From NCBI GenBank assembly GCA_008694505.1, contig VZDJ01000049.1, forward strand, positions 4,307,932 through 4,371,931: 64,000 bases of DNA. The letters are read 5' to 3'. The DNA comes from Cyanoderma ruficeps (Eukaryota; Chordata; Aves; Passeriformes; Timaliidae). How positions within the stretch are numbered: position 1 is the first letter of the stretch; each line of letters opens with the position of its first letter. Below are positions 12,401 through 23,774 of the stretch, one piece after another. The notes below the pieces were generated by a model. That model ran no database searches, was not told where the DNA came from, and was given only the letters and a program-made list of their open reading frames with translations. A program made the translations under genes and the position numbers.

Positions 12401-13266
12401 GAAAGGTGTCAGCATCTCTCTGAATCAGAGAGAAGTGTAAGAAATGTTTTAATAGGTAAATGGGCAGATACACGTGGGGAAAAATTGCTTTTACACAGAA
12501 AGACAAGGAAAGAAGAAATTACTAATCAACGGGAATCATGCCAAAAGCATGAATAAAAACGTTATTGTCTGAAGATTTTGCCCATGGCCAATTGTAACTG
12601 TGATACATTTGGCCTCAATGTTGTGATTCACAAACTGTTTCCTACACACAAAATAATCCTCTTCTATCTACTTCATCTGATGTTATCATCCTCACTTGGT
12701 TCGTGTCTGTTATCAGAAACAAAATTTCAGCATTGATAAATCCAAGCACAATTACTGAAGATAAATACACCGAATTTTAAAAATGACAAGAGTTTTAAAA
12801 TTCTGAAGGTGAGGCTCTTCCTACTCTTTTGTTGAAGGCACAGATTGTTCAAACTTGAACCAACTTGCCATCAAAACACGTCTCAAATCCAAGATCTTCA
12901 GTGAGGCATGAGCTGTACCTGCATTGCAGCAGAGGCACATTGAGCTGGAATTTATGGAGAAAGCAGCAGTGAGATGCTAATCCAGGCAAGGTTCTTACAG
13001 AGTGCTGTTCTGCAGAATTGCCACAGGTTCAGTCCTGAGCACTGCCTCAGTTTCACAATTCTGGGAGGATCCTTTGCACCCCACTCTTACCTTTCACACA
13101 TCTCCCTTGACTCCAAGTCCAGCTGGAAGGGGCTGAGGACCTGCCACCCACTGTGTCCCTTCTGAGAACAGAAGCTCCATGCAAAACTCTGGATTTTAAC
13201 CAACAGAGGTCAGAGAGGAGAAACCTCACAGATGGAAAAAGTACAAACCTGAGTCTCAGACGAGTA
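9425..13266. other. Intergenic DNA, nothing recognised
   Basis: AT-rich single-copy-looking sequence with no exon-like frame carrying a known motif, no RNA gene and no repeat that I can name. Confidence 0.5.
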
Positions 13267-13325
13267 TTTTTAAGGGCAAAGAATCATAGAACCATTTAGA
13301 TTGGAAAAGACCCCCTAGGATCATC
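13267..13325 (-). mobile_element. CR1 LINE 3'-end scrap
   Basis: The plus strand reads GAATCATAGAACCATTTAG followed by a TTGGAAAAGACC-type block and GATCATC. This is the antisense of the conserved avian CR1 3' end (terminal ATTCTATGATTC). The element therefore lies on the minus strand with its 3' terminus near 13267, and only about 60 bases survive. Confidence 0.75.
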
Positions 13326-16300
13326 GGATTCATGACAGAATTGGCAACACTGGAGTCTTTAAAACAGGAACTTTATACTCTGAGAAATTTTGTGAGCACG
13401 TTAAACAGCTACTGCAACCTCACGAGGCTAAAGCACAATCCAGCCTTGTACACACCTGCACAAACAGGAATGCATTCAACAAATTATCCATGAGTGTAAA
13501 AGTTCAAGTTTACAGTAATGCAAGGCAAAAAATAAACAAGGAAATACAAAGACTTCTAACGAAAAGTGGAGAAGTGGCAACAATTATTTTCACCCATTTT
13601 TCTGAATGCCATCACATACTTGAGTTGGTGCTGCTATAAATATGTCCTTTTCTAACCTCTAAAATCTCTAAAATGCCAGAGAATACAGAAAGCTTTTATA
13701 AAATCAGTATTTACAGTAAAGGATCTTAAAGACTCAGATGAATGGTGTTAAAGGTTTACATTTGGTACTTCACTTGCAAGAGAATAGTTCAACTACTAAA
13801 AGAGTCAAAATTGGACAGCTCCATCACCCAGAGACTTCAGAGAGTGCAGCTGAAATACAACAGTCATCAACTCAAAGGCTGCAGATGCAGCCACAGAACA
13901 CAGGCATCAAAGGGGAAAAAAATTACTCTGACAACCTTTCTTAGAGTGCTGTTGGGAAACCTTCAGCATGAGGCACAAAACAAGCTCCAGCTACTCTATG
14001 TGAACAATACTCTGTAGTACTCACATACACATGTTTAATTTAGCCTTAATTTATACACTAAATATTTCTCTATTCCATGAAGGAAGAAAGTAAATTAAAA
14101 GTTTGTAGCATACAGCACCTTCGCCCCAAGATATCAGTGATGATAATCACTTCAGCTATTATGGCCAGAAGCACCGAGCAGTCAACTTGTTCAAGAAATT
14201 CAGGAACCCAAATAATCTAATAATTCTAATTTGAAGAAGTCTGGATAATGGAACTCATTAATGATGCAACATTGCACCAAGACTACCCAGGAGAACTGGA
14301 TTTGGTGGCAGTAGATGTTAACTGAGACCCCTTTATAAAGTGTAGCCTACAGGAGATGGAGCCCTGCCTCCTTGTTCAGCCCTGCTTGGACTGCTTCTTT
14401 TTGTACCAGAGATAATGAGGGAGTTTCCAAACAAAATGGGAGGAATGTAGCGTGCTCTCACAAGGGACATCCCAAATTTTGAAATTCTCTTCAAGTTAAT
14501 AAACTTCAGGACACCAGGGGAAGCCCTTCATGAACAAAACCCTTCCTGACAAGGCAAAAGGAGAGCGGCCATTTGGACACAAGGCACAGGGAGTTTGGCT
14601 GCATAATATATTCTTATTGACACCTCCAAACTCTGAGCCGTTTTGGTTTCTCAATTACAATTATGGAGGGCATTTTCTTCATAAACAGCTAAAACATGAT
14701 GGGAGGTGGGATGGTTCTGCCTGATAAGCTAATAATGTGCATGTGCATGCTGTTGAAGTTGACTAACTGCCTGCTTGAGTTGGTGCCTGTTCCTAGCACA
14801 GATTACCTTTATTTATGGCAGAAGGGAAAGGAGCCAAAACTTCACCAGATACACAAATGGTGAAATCTGCTGGCTTTGCACTGAAGGGATCCTCACTGGC
14901 CACTCAAACTGCTTTCACAGCCTTTCCCAGAGCAATTTTTAAAAGGACAAAGGAGCTCAGGCAATGTAAAGTCGAAGACTTGGGGAAAGAACTGCACCAG
15001 ATAATGTTTTCTCTTTTGGAAAGTGTTAAAATGACAACTGCTAAATGAGGCCTTCTTTGGTACAATTTTTTTTTTTTTTAACTTGAAGATTACGTATTCG
15101 ACTTGAGAAACCTTCATTATACAAGAAAGCCAATTACTAGAACATGTTGTTCCTCTAAGTCATCTAGAAGAACATTTCATCTTCTGCAGTTTGTCCATAA
15201 TGTGTTTGATGTTTGATTCTTCCATGTTCCTATGATGAATGGAGAATTAAGCTGATGCATGACTGGAATTAATCCAGTGTTTTCCACTGGCACAAATTCT
15301 GTTTCTATGGGCTGGATACTCTCTGAAAGACATTGGAGCAGCACTTCAAATGCAAAGCTCCTTCAGAACTGTTTTACCATAAGAATCAAAGCAAAAAAAA
15401 ATCAGATATCTCAATTCCCTCGTTATGCAGCTCTTGCTTCTCCTTCAAAAGATGCAAAAAATCAGAATTAGTTATAACCAGAGGCTGCACCCACAACTTC
15501 TGCCCCAAGGAGTGAAAATGAGGAGCAAAAATAACTTGCAGGAAATTACTGGAAGTTATAGCACACCTCCAGTTATACAGATCTCACTTTGAACACCTTC
15601 TTCATGTTATCATTCCAGGATAAAACATGTCCAAATAAGGTTTTTGAAAAGAAGAAAGATGCATGTTATAAGTATCTCATCTTTGTAACATCAGTAATTT
15701 TGCCCCATTTTAGAGTTAATGGATTTATTTCATTTTGACTAAGTGCTTTGAACCTTCAAAATTTTTGCTTCTGAACAAATCCCTTTTAAAGGAAAACTCA
15801 GGCTTGTGTCAGAATCTCTTACCTTGAAATAGCTCAGAATAGAGTCACACATTAGGCCATGAGAAAATGCTTATGAATTCTGAATTCTGCAATCATTAGT
15901 TTTGTGGAACAGAATAAATCAGTATCAAAGATACACAAGAGTGTGGTGCTCTTGTAAAAAACACCAGGATGCCATTAAGGAAGCCTTGTGGAGGTTACCT
16001 CGCTCAAGCACAGCTGAAGCAAGAGATTTTGTCTTTTTTTGAGTTTGTTTTCCCCTACTTCAAACTCTTACCTAATCTTTCCTCTGCAAAACTATGTAAT
16101 TTTTGAAATGTTTTCAAGGTCGGTACAGAACTAAATGGTAGTAACATTTTTTAAGCCAGTGTCCTGTTTTCTTGCAGTTCTAAGTGCCTGAAAATGGGAG
16201 ACCACGGCCTAGACCTTGAACACAGCCCCAGGAATATGAAAGCACCAGAGGTGTGAAGATGGAAAACATTTCCTCAGCAAACACACATCCTTTCCCCCCC

Positions 16301-19300
16301 ACCAAGAACATTTTCCACTGAGAAACCCATAGAAATGCTACAACAAATTCAGGCCCTGGTGTTCTTGCTGACACATCCTCACCACGACCGTCTGCAGACT
16401 TCTCACACACACAGAGAAAATGAGCACAGTACAAGATATGGATTAATGAACACATTTTGCCTTGAGTTTGTTCTGCATATGGTATCTACAGCACATGATT
16501 AGCTGCCTGGGAAGCTGAAAGATCCCTTAGATCCTTCCAAAAGATCAAAGTAGCACCATCACCTGGGTGTGCAATTATTAGTGTCAACCATTCATAACAC
16601 ACCAACCTCATCTTGCTTTTGCTTTAGAGTAAGATTTCTGCAAACCCATGGATAGCTGAATTAAATTACAAATTGCTTCAACAGGAATCCTTTTCTGGTT
16701 ATTAGTGTGGTAAATAAGGGCATCTGGATGCACATCAATCACACTTGAAACTGAATAATACAATTACTGAAATATAAGTGTATAATTACCTTCTGAAATC
16801 GCTTCCTATTGAGAATTTAGAAGACTTGCTTTAAGTAGCAGAATCAAAGACATTCAGCACTATATTCCAAAACCTGTCCTCCCCTACCCTGAGAGCAAAA
16901 ACATCTGTGAGAATATTTGCAATAATGTTTTACTAGTCTCCCCATAAGACATTTCTTAACATACTAACTTTTGAAGTACATAATCCTTTCAGGTACAAAG
17001 AGGCTCAACCCTTGAGCCCTTGCAGTCCTGTGTGCAATACTGAAATTATTAATGAGGTTACAGGATGAGGAAAACTTGGCTTTTGCTTCCAAGGTGCTGC
17101 AATTACATTGGATAGCATCACCTTGTACTTCTGAGGACTAATATCAGTGCAACATGTTCTGCAAACAGATATCAACACCTCGGAACATCAGGTAACACAT
17201 CAGGTCAAATTACCACTTAAAAAAACACATGAGGCTTAAAGAAGCTTAAGATCATTATCACAGGAGCAAACACTGACTTCAGACACCTGGGCTGAAACGC
17301 TCAGGAGTGGGTGAGTCCCTGCAGACACTGTTCAGCTCCGTGGAGGTTATGAAGATTAATATATACTCATTAATTAACATATACTCATTCTAAAAACTGG
17401 GTTATTGATGTGCCCTGCAGGGCACACAGACAGACACAGAGACCACAAACAGCAACTTGTCATCAAAGTAAAAAGGGAGAACACAGGTAATTCTCAGTCC
17501 TATGCTCAACCGTTCCCTTACCCCAAAATATGCAAACTTTCTTCCCTTCCCTTTAGGATAAATAACTGCTGCTTTCAGAAGTGGGATAATCCACATTTTT
17601 GAGGCATTACAGGATGGAAAAGAAGTTAATTTTTGGTGGCTCCACAGAATGTATCCATCACTTCCTACTGATGAACAGACACCTCAGAATCAAGCTTGTT
17701 CCTTAAGAATCTTCACCAAGAGAATTCAAAGCATTTTCAGTGTCTTTTACAGCAATGATTTTTTTCATAACACATTGAGGATGACCACGGTGTGACCCAC
17801 GCAGAAAACCCAAGTTAGCCAAGGCATAACTACTGAGCCTAAACTGTGCTGTGTGAAGGAGGGCTGCCCAGTGCCAGCCTGTTGTTTACACCACACGGGG
17901 CACGTATGCTGTGTGAAATAAGTAATTAAGCCCTGACATCAAATACAACAGTGACATTAATGATGTCAGTGCTCCAGCAGAGCTACAACAGCACCCTCTC
18001 TCAAGGTATTATCTGGGTTTGTAACTGCAGAAGGAACCATCCGGACACTTAAAGTACTTGGTTTGACCAGCAGCTGCTTGTTATTTCCACCCAACCCGTT
18101 CTTTTGGGGTGAAACAGCTGAAGTTTGAGCAGTTTGTACCTTCTGAAAGCTCTGCACCCTCCTAGACCCACACTCCCAGCCAGAGGTGCTCCTGGGGAAG
18201 GGGAGGGATGGAAGCCTCCCTCCTGCACAGCCTTGAGCAGAGCTACCTCAAGCAAATGAGGAGGGACAGAACCCTGTGAGCAGGGACAGCACCACATCCC
18301 CCTCCCTCCATGGGTTCTTCACTGGATCTCGCTTCTGGACATGCATGAAAAGGAACTTGTTACCTACAGGTTAACATTGACCCCAAAATCCACATCCTCA
18401 CTCAAGATGATCCCAAAACTATAATAAAATGGAGCTAGCTTTATTGACAGTATAGAAAGAATTACATAACCAAGCCCTTCAGTGCAACATAAAAATCTTT
18501 CTCCATCCAAGGATCTCAAAATACTCTGCAAACTGACCCTTTCCAAGAGAGTTGAGTAGAGGCTACTTCCCATTTTGTGAATTCCTACTTTGATAAGGAA
18601 TCCACTACTCCCTGCACCTCCTTCTAGTCAGGACTAAAATGTTTATAAAGACATATATCCTAAAGTGAGAGTGCACAGAGAATTAAATTAGGAAAATTGT
18701 ATAAAGCAACAGCTCGGATGAACAATTCACTGAACAGTGTTCACTAAGCAGTAAATACAATTAATACTGAAATCCTTTTCCTTTCTCAGTGTGGAAAAGA
18801 TAGGCTAGGTTTTTCCATCACAGGAACTCACAGGACAAAGCAATTAGAAGCACTTTGGATGGTCGTCTCCACATCACCAGATGTTTGACACCTCCACACC
18901 TTTACAATCAACAGCTGCCCTAAGAAGTCATCTTCAAAGGGTGTAAACTTTTCTCTGAGCTCTTTAAGCTCCACAGATTTGATTTCCTGGTTTATTAACA
19001 GATTTAGAGCAGCTCCCATCTGACCATCAGAAACACAACCTAAACCAGCACAACCATAACCTCAGGCAGGGAGAAAGTTCAATGACACCTTTGTCACAGA
19101 ACACAAATCAATGTTCTGAAGATCACTAAGGAAACCAGAGCCAAGACAAAAACTCAGACTAGCATTTTTATCCATAACTCTTTCCTCCCTCAAATATATT
19201 CCAGTCTCATCTAGACTGAATGTTTGATTCTAATTTTGAACATTACAATTCTAATTTCCCTGACAACGTATGTTATTTTCACCTCTTTTAACCAATTGGT

Positions 19301-20740
19301 TTTATATGATTTAATAAGGCCACAAACATGGTTGGTTCTACCTAGTTTTAAATCTCATTTTCTTCTCCCATTGCATTGTTCAATGAAAAAAAAACCAAAA
19401 CAAAACCACAATTAGGCAATACCTAAAAGAAATCAATCAAATAGTAAGAAAACAGTAAGCTAAGGTTTATTTCCCCAGAAGAAATATTTCCCTGCTTCCT
19501 GAAATAGGACTGCTGGCACGCTTTGTATTCTGATGACAAAGTAATTTTACTAGCTAAGTATTTTCAATTGCAAAGGCAACCAGATGAACTAACATACTAT
19601 GAAAGAATAATTAATTATTTCCTTGCTTATTCTTTCTAACTTGCACTGTTTACAGCAGCTGCTTATTTAGCTGATTTAAGGATTCCTTTGCAGCTCATTT
19701 CAGGTTCATTGCAGAAAACTCCCAGTTACACTGCAAATCCTTCTATCCTGACACATTTTGCCCTAATGTGCAGCTCAAGGTATCAATGCCATCTCTTCAA
19801 GTTGCTGTAGCAGTCTCATCTCCTGCATGCTGAGATACATGCAAGGCATGCTCCAAAAATCCTGGATCTTTAAAGGGAAAAGTACAGCTTACACGTTTTC
19901 TTTAAAGAAAGACACAGGCTCAGGCACAACATTTTATTATGTATAAAATCAAACTGCAAGTCCATTCATATGTTGGCAAAACAGAACTTATGATACATTC
20001 AGAAAGTCCATAAAACCTTAGGAAAAGCAGAGTCTCATAGGACATGAAAAAGCAGTAATAAATGGGTTGTGCAAAACTGAGATCTGAGAGTGTCAAGTCT
20101 TAACACTGATCTGTCAATGTAAAATTAAGATGATATTTATCCACAGAGCTTTCACATAGTTCCTCACTATTCTCTGAAGCAAAAAAGGAAAGCTCACTAC
20201 AGTGAGAAATAAAACTGATAGTGGCTTAAGAGCAACATCTTTACAGCATCTGAACCAGAGCCTTATTATAGCCACACTATGCATAATTATGAGATAACCT
20301 GACACAATTCACTCTCTGTAGAGGACATACCAGGCAGAGAGCAAGATAAAGCAGAAAGTACAGAGAGGGGTCTCAGCCCTGAAAATTGTCCTGCACAGAC
20401 ACATCACAAAGTCCAGGGGACAAACGTCATCCTGAGGTTAACAGCTGCCTGTTCAAACACAGGGATTTACTCACAAAACACAGAGCACGGGGTCACTGTT
20501 CAGAGAGCACAAAGCCCTGAGAGTTATGAGGAGAAAGTGGCTGAACATGGAGTTTCCATCCTTGGAGATATTCAATGCCAACACAAACCCAGAGGACCCC
20601 TCTGGCTGAACCTGCTTTGTGCAGGGGTTCAACAGTGCCGTATCCTTCCAGCCTCAGATATTCTGTCATCCTTCAATATTCCATTCAAACACGATTTCTT
20701 TGGGCTGCTGTACAAACATCGGGAAAGGTTCCGATTTCAT
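13326..20740. other. Intergenic DNA upstream of SDR42E1
   Basis: No gene recognised. Notable small items are an 18-bp perfect palindrome at 17409-17426 and two copies of ATATACTCATT near 17361-17389. Many short open frames are present, but none carries a recognisable domain. Confidence 0.5.
17409..17426. repeat. 18-bp perfect palindrome
   Basis: TGTGCCCTGCAGGGCACA equals its own reverse complement. It is intergenic, about 3.5 kb upstream of the SDR42E1 promoter. The core resembles AP-2 sites (GCC...GGC). Confidence 0.9.
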
Positions 20741-21125
20741 CCCCGAGCCGTGAGCCCCCATTTCAGAGCGCTCAGGCTGCGAGGGGAGGGCAGCGGCATC
20801 ACCCTCCCGGCACATCGACCCACACAAACCGGGCTAGTAAGGCGACTCTCCCCGCCGCCATCTCGGGCTGCCCCCGCCCCGCCCGGCTCCATTTCCCGGG
20901 ATCGGCACCGCCCCGGGAGCCCGGCAGGGACGGGCAGGGACGGGCAGGGACGGCACCGCCGCAGGTACGGGGGGACACCGGGCGGGCACGGCTCCAGCGC
21001 GGCGCTCCCCGCTCCGGGAACAGCTTCCCTTGGGAGCCATCCCGGCGCTGAATCGCCTCCTGCCTCCCCGGCGGATGGGGAAGCCAAGGGCTGCAGCAAA
21101 GGCGTGGACGAGATCAGTGAATAAC
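20741..21125. promoter_or_regulatory. GC-rich, CpG-dense promoter of SDR42E1
   Basis: An abrupt rise in GC and CpG content covers this stretch in otherwise AT-rich DNA. It contains GC boxes (CCCCGCCCC at about 20872-20880) and a YY1-like GCCGCCAT (20854-20861). A 10-base unit GGCAGGGACG is repeated about three times around 20922-20953. No TATA box is evident. This is typical of a CpG-island promoter with dispersed starts. Confidence 0.7.
20880..20964 (+). other. SDR42E1: SDR42E1 non-coding first exon (5' boundary uncertain)
   Basis: A consensus donor GCAG|GTACGG ends this exon at 20964. A fitting acceptor, TTTTGTAG, lies before 21178, only 34 bases upstream of the SDR42E1 ATG. The pair would define a 213-base intron. 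The transcription start is a guess placed just after the GC boxes. Confidence 0.45.
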
Positions 21126-21177
21126 GACGGGAAACGCGGGTCGGGTTTAATGTGTGTGTTCGCGGTGTGTTTTGTAG

Positions 21178-21279
21178 GTCGGTTCCAGCACACAGTGCGA
21201 AAGGAAAGAGGATGGAAGAAGGAAACGCTGCCAAGGAAAGAGTCCTCATTACTGGAGGAGGAGGTTATTTTGGCTTCCG
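21178..21279 (+). CDS. SDR42E1: SDR42E1 first coding exon (CDS begins 21212)
   Basis: The first 34 bases are 5' UTR following the TTTTGTAG acceptor; coding begins at 21212. It encodes 22 residues plus two bases, so the entire glycine-rich cofactor motif sits in this tiny exon. The donor is CCG|GTTAGT, and the split Arg codon (CG|T) is completed by the next exon. Confidence 0.9.
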
Positions 21280-23685
21280 GTTAGTGCATGAACTAGTTAT
21301 TACATACAGGAATACATGGAAGAGGCTGCTCTTGGGGAGACAGCAAAACCCATCTGTAAAAGACCTGTGGGCCTGAGACAACTGATCCAGTTGATCCCAT
21401 CTTCTGGTTCATGAGGGGTCTCAGTTTTAAACAAACGCAGTTACTGTGTTTCAGAGGCTGTAAGTAATGCTGTTATCCCGTTTCCAAAAGTCAGGCATCA
21501 GCTGCCTCGCAGACATTTCCCTGTGTGCTCTCCATTGTAGAGGGGTGGGATCGCCATCCTCAGCCTGCTCTGAAGGACAAGCCTACACTTGTACACACAT
21601 TTTTCTTCTGACCTGCAAATAGTTACACGCGTGCTTAGCTCTAGAGATTAACAACTCCAGCTGAACTCTCAGGAATACATTATTGTCATGAACAGTGATG
21701 GTTTAGGATTAGAGTTGTTAATAAGGTGAACATTTCAGTGAAATCCATTTTCCCTTGCTGTAGCTTTACATGGCCTCTGCAGGCCATGTAAAGGAAAAAT
21801 CCTATTTTGAGCCCTAGACTATAACTGCTCAAAGAGGGGAGAGAGATCACAATCAGGACCAGAAAACAAAGTAAATTTCAAGTCAGGGGAAGGAATAAAA
21901 ATCTCAGAAGATGCCTATCTGACTTCTGCTTGGCTTTTCCCTCCACTCTCATGCCCTTAAAGCACAATAGAAATACAAAAATGTAGGAAAGGGGAAGAGA
22001 AACACCAGAGTTGTACTTTGCGTCAGTACCTGTGAGTTGGAGTAAAATGTAGACATGTGGCAAAGTATTCATAGCAGCTTAGAAGCCTCTCCCACTCCTC
22101 CATAAATTTCAAACACAACAGCAAAGACCAACCTGTTTTGACAGAACTGGGATGGCACAAAAGCAGTAAGATAAAGGAAGTAAAGCTGCTTTTTTGCCTT
22201 TTTTTCTTTTTTCCCCTAATATTTGGCAATAGTTGTGCATCTGAAAGTTGCTGATCTGGACAGAACTTCAGTTATTTCTCTTCAGAATTTTCGTTTACAG
22301 CAGTTCTGCCTCTTTCTTCTTTTTTTTTTTTCTCCAAGTATTGATGGAGTGCAAGAAATCAGTTCAGTACCTAAACTATCATAACTGAATCTTGTATAGT
22401 ATAGTAGGGGGCTGAGTATTTATTTAAAATAGTAGGGGGCTGAGTATTTATTTAAAAAGACTCCCATCAGAAAAATAATGAGCACGAAAACAGTTAATAG
22501 TCTTGTCTCCCTTCCAGGTGAGATGTTTCATGCACCACGGTGCCGTATCCTAACATACGGTTTCTGTCATGTTTCAGTTTAGGTTGTGCCATACATCAAA
22601 AGGGAGTCGATGTGATCCTCTTTGATGTCGTGAAGCCACTTCAAACCCTGCCAGAGGGAATCAAGTTCGTGCAGGGAGATATCTGCTGCCTGTCTGAAGT
22701 GGAAGAAGCTCTCAGAGATGTGATCTGCGTATTCCATATCGCTTCCTATGGAATGTCTGGCAGGGAGCAGCTGAACCGAAAACTTATAGAAGACGTTAAC
22801 GTGAAAGGAACAGAAAATGTCATCCAGGCCTGCAAGAGCAGGGGAGTGTCGAGCCTGGTTTATACAAGTACCTACAACGTGATATTTGGAGGCCAGATTA
22901 TAGAAAATGGGGACGAGTCTCTGCCTTACCTCCCTCTGCACCTTCACCCTGATCACTACTCCCGAACAAAATCCTTGGCCGAAATGAAGGTGCTGGAGGC
23001 AAACGGTGCTGAGCTGGGAAATGGGAGAGGTGTGCTAAGGACCTGTGCTCTCCGCCCAGCAGGGATCTACGGGCCTGGGGAGCAGAGACACCTCCCAAGA
23101 ATAGTCAGCTACATTGAAAGGGGACTGTTCAAATTTGTGTATGGAGACCCTCTGAGCCTGGTAGAGTTTGTGCACGTGGACAACCTGGTCGAGGCTCACA
23201 TCCTTGCCTCTGAGGCCCTCAGAGCCAGCAAGCAGCACATTGCCGCAGGCCAGGCCTATTTTATTTCCGATGGCAGGCCTGTAAATAACTTTGAATTTTT
23301 CCGACCTCTCGTGGAAGGTTTGGGTTACAAGTTCCCGACCCTGCGCCTTCCCCTCTCCCTTGTCTATTTTTTTGCATTCCTTACGGAAATAGTTCATTTC
23401 CTTGTAGGGCGCGTTTATAACTTCCAGCCCCTCCTCACTCGCACGGAGGTTTACAAAACTGGCGTCACACATTATTTCAGCATGGAGAAGGCCAGGAAGG
23501 AGCTGGGCTATGAGCCCCAGCAGTACAGCCTGGATGAAGTGGTGGAGTGGTTTAAATCCCAGCGATGTGCACCAAAGCCAAGAAATTATACCATGATGCA
23601 CCTGGTTAGGGATGGAGGACTGCTTGTGGTGCTGGTTGCTGTGCTGGTCTCATGGTTTCCATCTGCAGCGACATTTTCACTCTGA
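21212..23685 (+). CDS. SDR42E1: SDR42E1, extended short-chain dehydrogenase/reductase family 42E member 1 (whole CDS, one internal intron)
   Basis: Joining 21212-21279 with 22578-23685 gives 391 residues, close to the human protein (393 as I recall). It is an extended SDR related to the 3-beta-hydroxysteroid dehydrogenase and C-3 sterol dehydrogenase group. The physiological substrate is not firmly settled, though sterols or steroids are likely. Seen in the sequence: a Rossmann entry TGGGGYFG (residues 14-21), an acidic residue after strand two (ILFD, Asp39) that favours NAD, Ser/Thr at YTST (118-121), and the catalytic pair Tyr150-Lys154 in HYSRTK. A hydrophobic C-terminal segment at about residues 370-384 suggests membrane anchoring. 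The start ATG has A at -3 and G at +4. The gene is divergent from HSD17B2 and converges on PLCG2. Confidence 0.95.
21764..21793. repeat. Perfect inverted repeat, 13-bp arms and 4-base loop
   Basis: CTTTACATGGCCT at 21764-21776 and its exact reverse complement at 21781-21793 are separated by CTGC. It lies within the SDR42E1 intron. No coding role. Confidence 0.9.
22402..22457. repeat. 28-bp tandem duplication (two identical copies)
   Basis: The unit beginning TAGTAGGGGGCTGAG occurs at 22402-22429 and again, without mismatch, at 22430-22457. It lies about 120 bases upstream of the SDR42E1 second coding exon. Confidence 0.95.
22578..23685 (+). CDS. SDR42E1: SDR42E1 main coding exon
   Basis: It starts after GTTTCAG and completes the split Arg, reading LGCAIHQKG and onward to TGA at 23683-23685. 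It holds all catalytic residues, substrate-side motifs such as RPAGIYGPGEQ and GDP-SLVEFVHVDN, an internal hydrophobic stretch with FFAFLTEIVHFLVG, and the C-terminal hydrophobic tail. No frameshift or internal stop. The antisense strand also has a 188-codon open frame, which is a shadow. Confidence 0.96.
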
Positions 23686-23751
23686 AAGATGAAATGCTGA
23701 GGACAGAATTTAGTTATGTTCTCTGCTTACTCTTGGTTTTGACAGACAGGT

Positions 23752-23757
23752 AATAAA
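23752..23757 (+). terminator. SDR42E1: Polyadenylation signal of SDR42E1
   Basis: AATAAA starts 67 bases after the stop codon and is followed by an A-rich stretch. It implies a very short 3' UTR, although longer isoforms using downstream AATAAA copies (for example near 24063) are possible. Confidence 0.6.
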
Positions 23758-23774
23758 AGATTAAAAAAAAATAC

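Larger units (their letters stand above)
21280..22577 (+). other. SDR42E1: SDR42E1 internal intron
   Basis: A 1,298-base GT...AG intron ending in GTTTCAG. It contains a perfect hairpin at 21764-21793, a T-rich run near 22320-22333 and a 28-bp tandem duplication at 22402-22457. Confidence 0.9.

Noticed and set aside
20537..21124. 195-codon open frame on the plus strand upstream of SDR42E1
   Set aside because: It spans the GC-rich promoter, where open frames arise by composition. It has no domain motif, low-complexity Pro/Arg/Gly content, and conflicts with the predicted 5' exon.
20737..21249. 170-codon open frame on the minus strand over the SDR42E1 promoter
   Set aside because: Shadow of the CpG-rich promoter and first coding exon on the opposite strand; no recognisable motif.
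23035..23601. 188-codon minus-strand open frame inside SDR42E1
   Set aside because: Antisense of a strongly conserved coding exon; codon pattern explained by the plus-strand gene.
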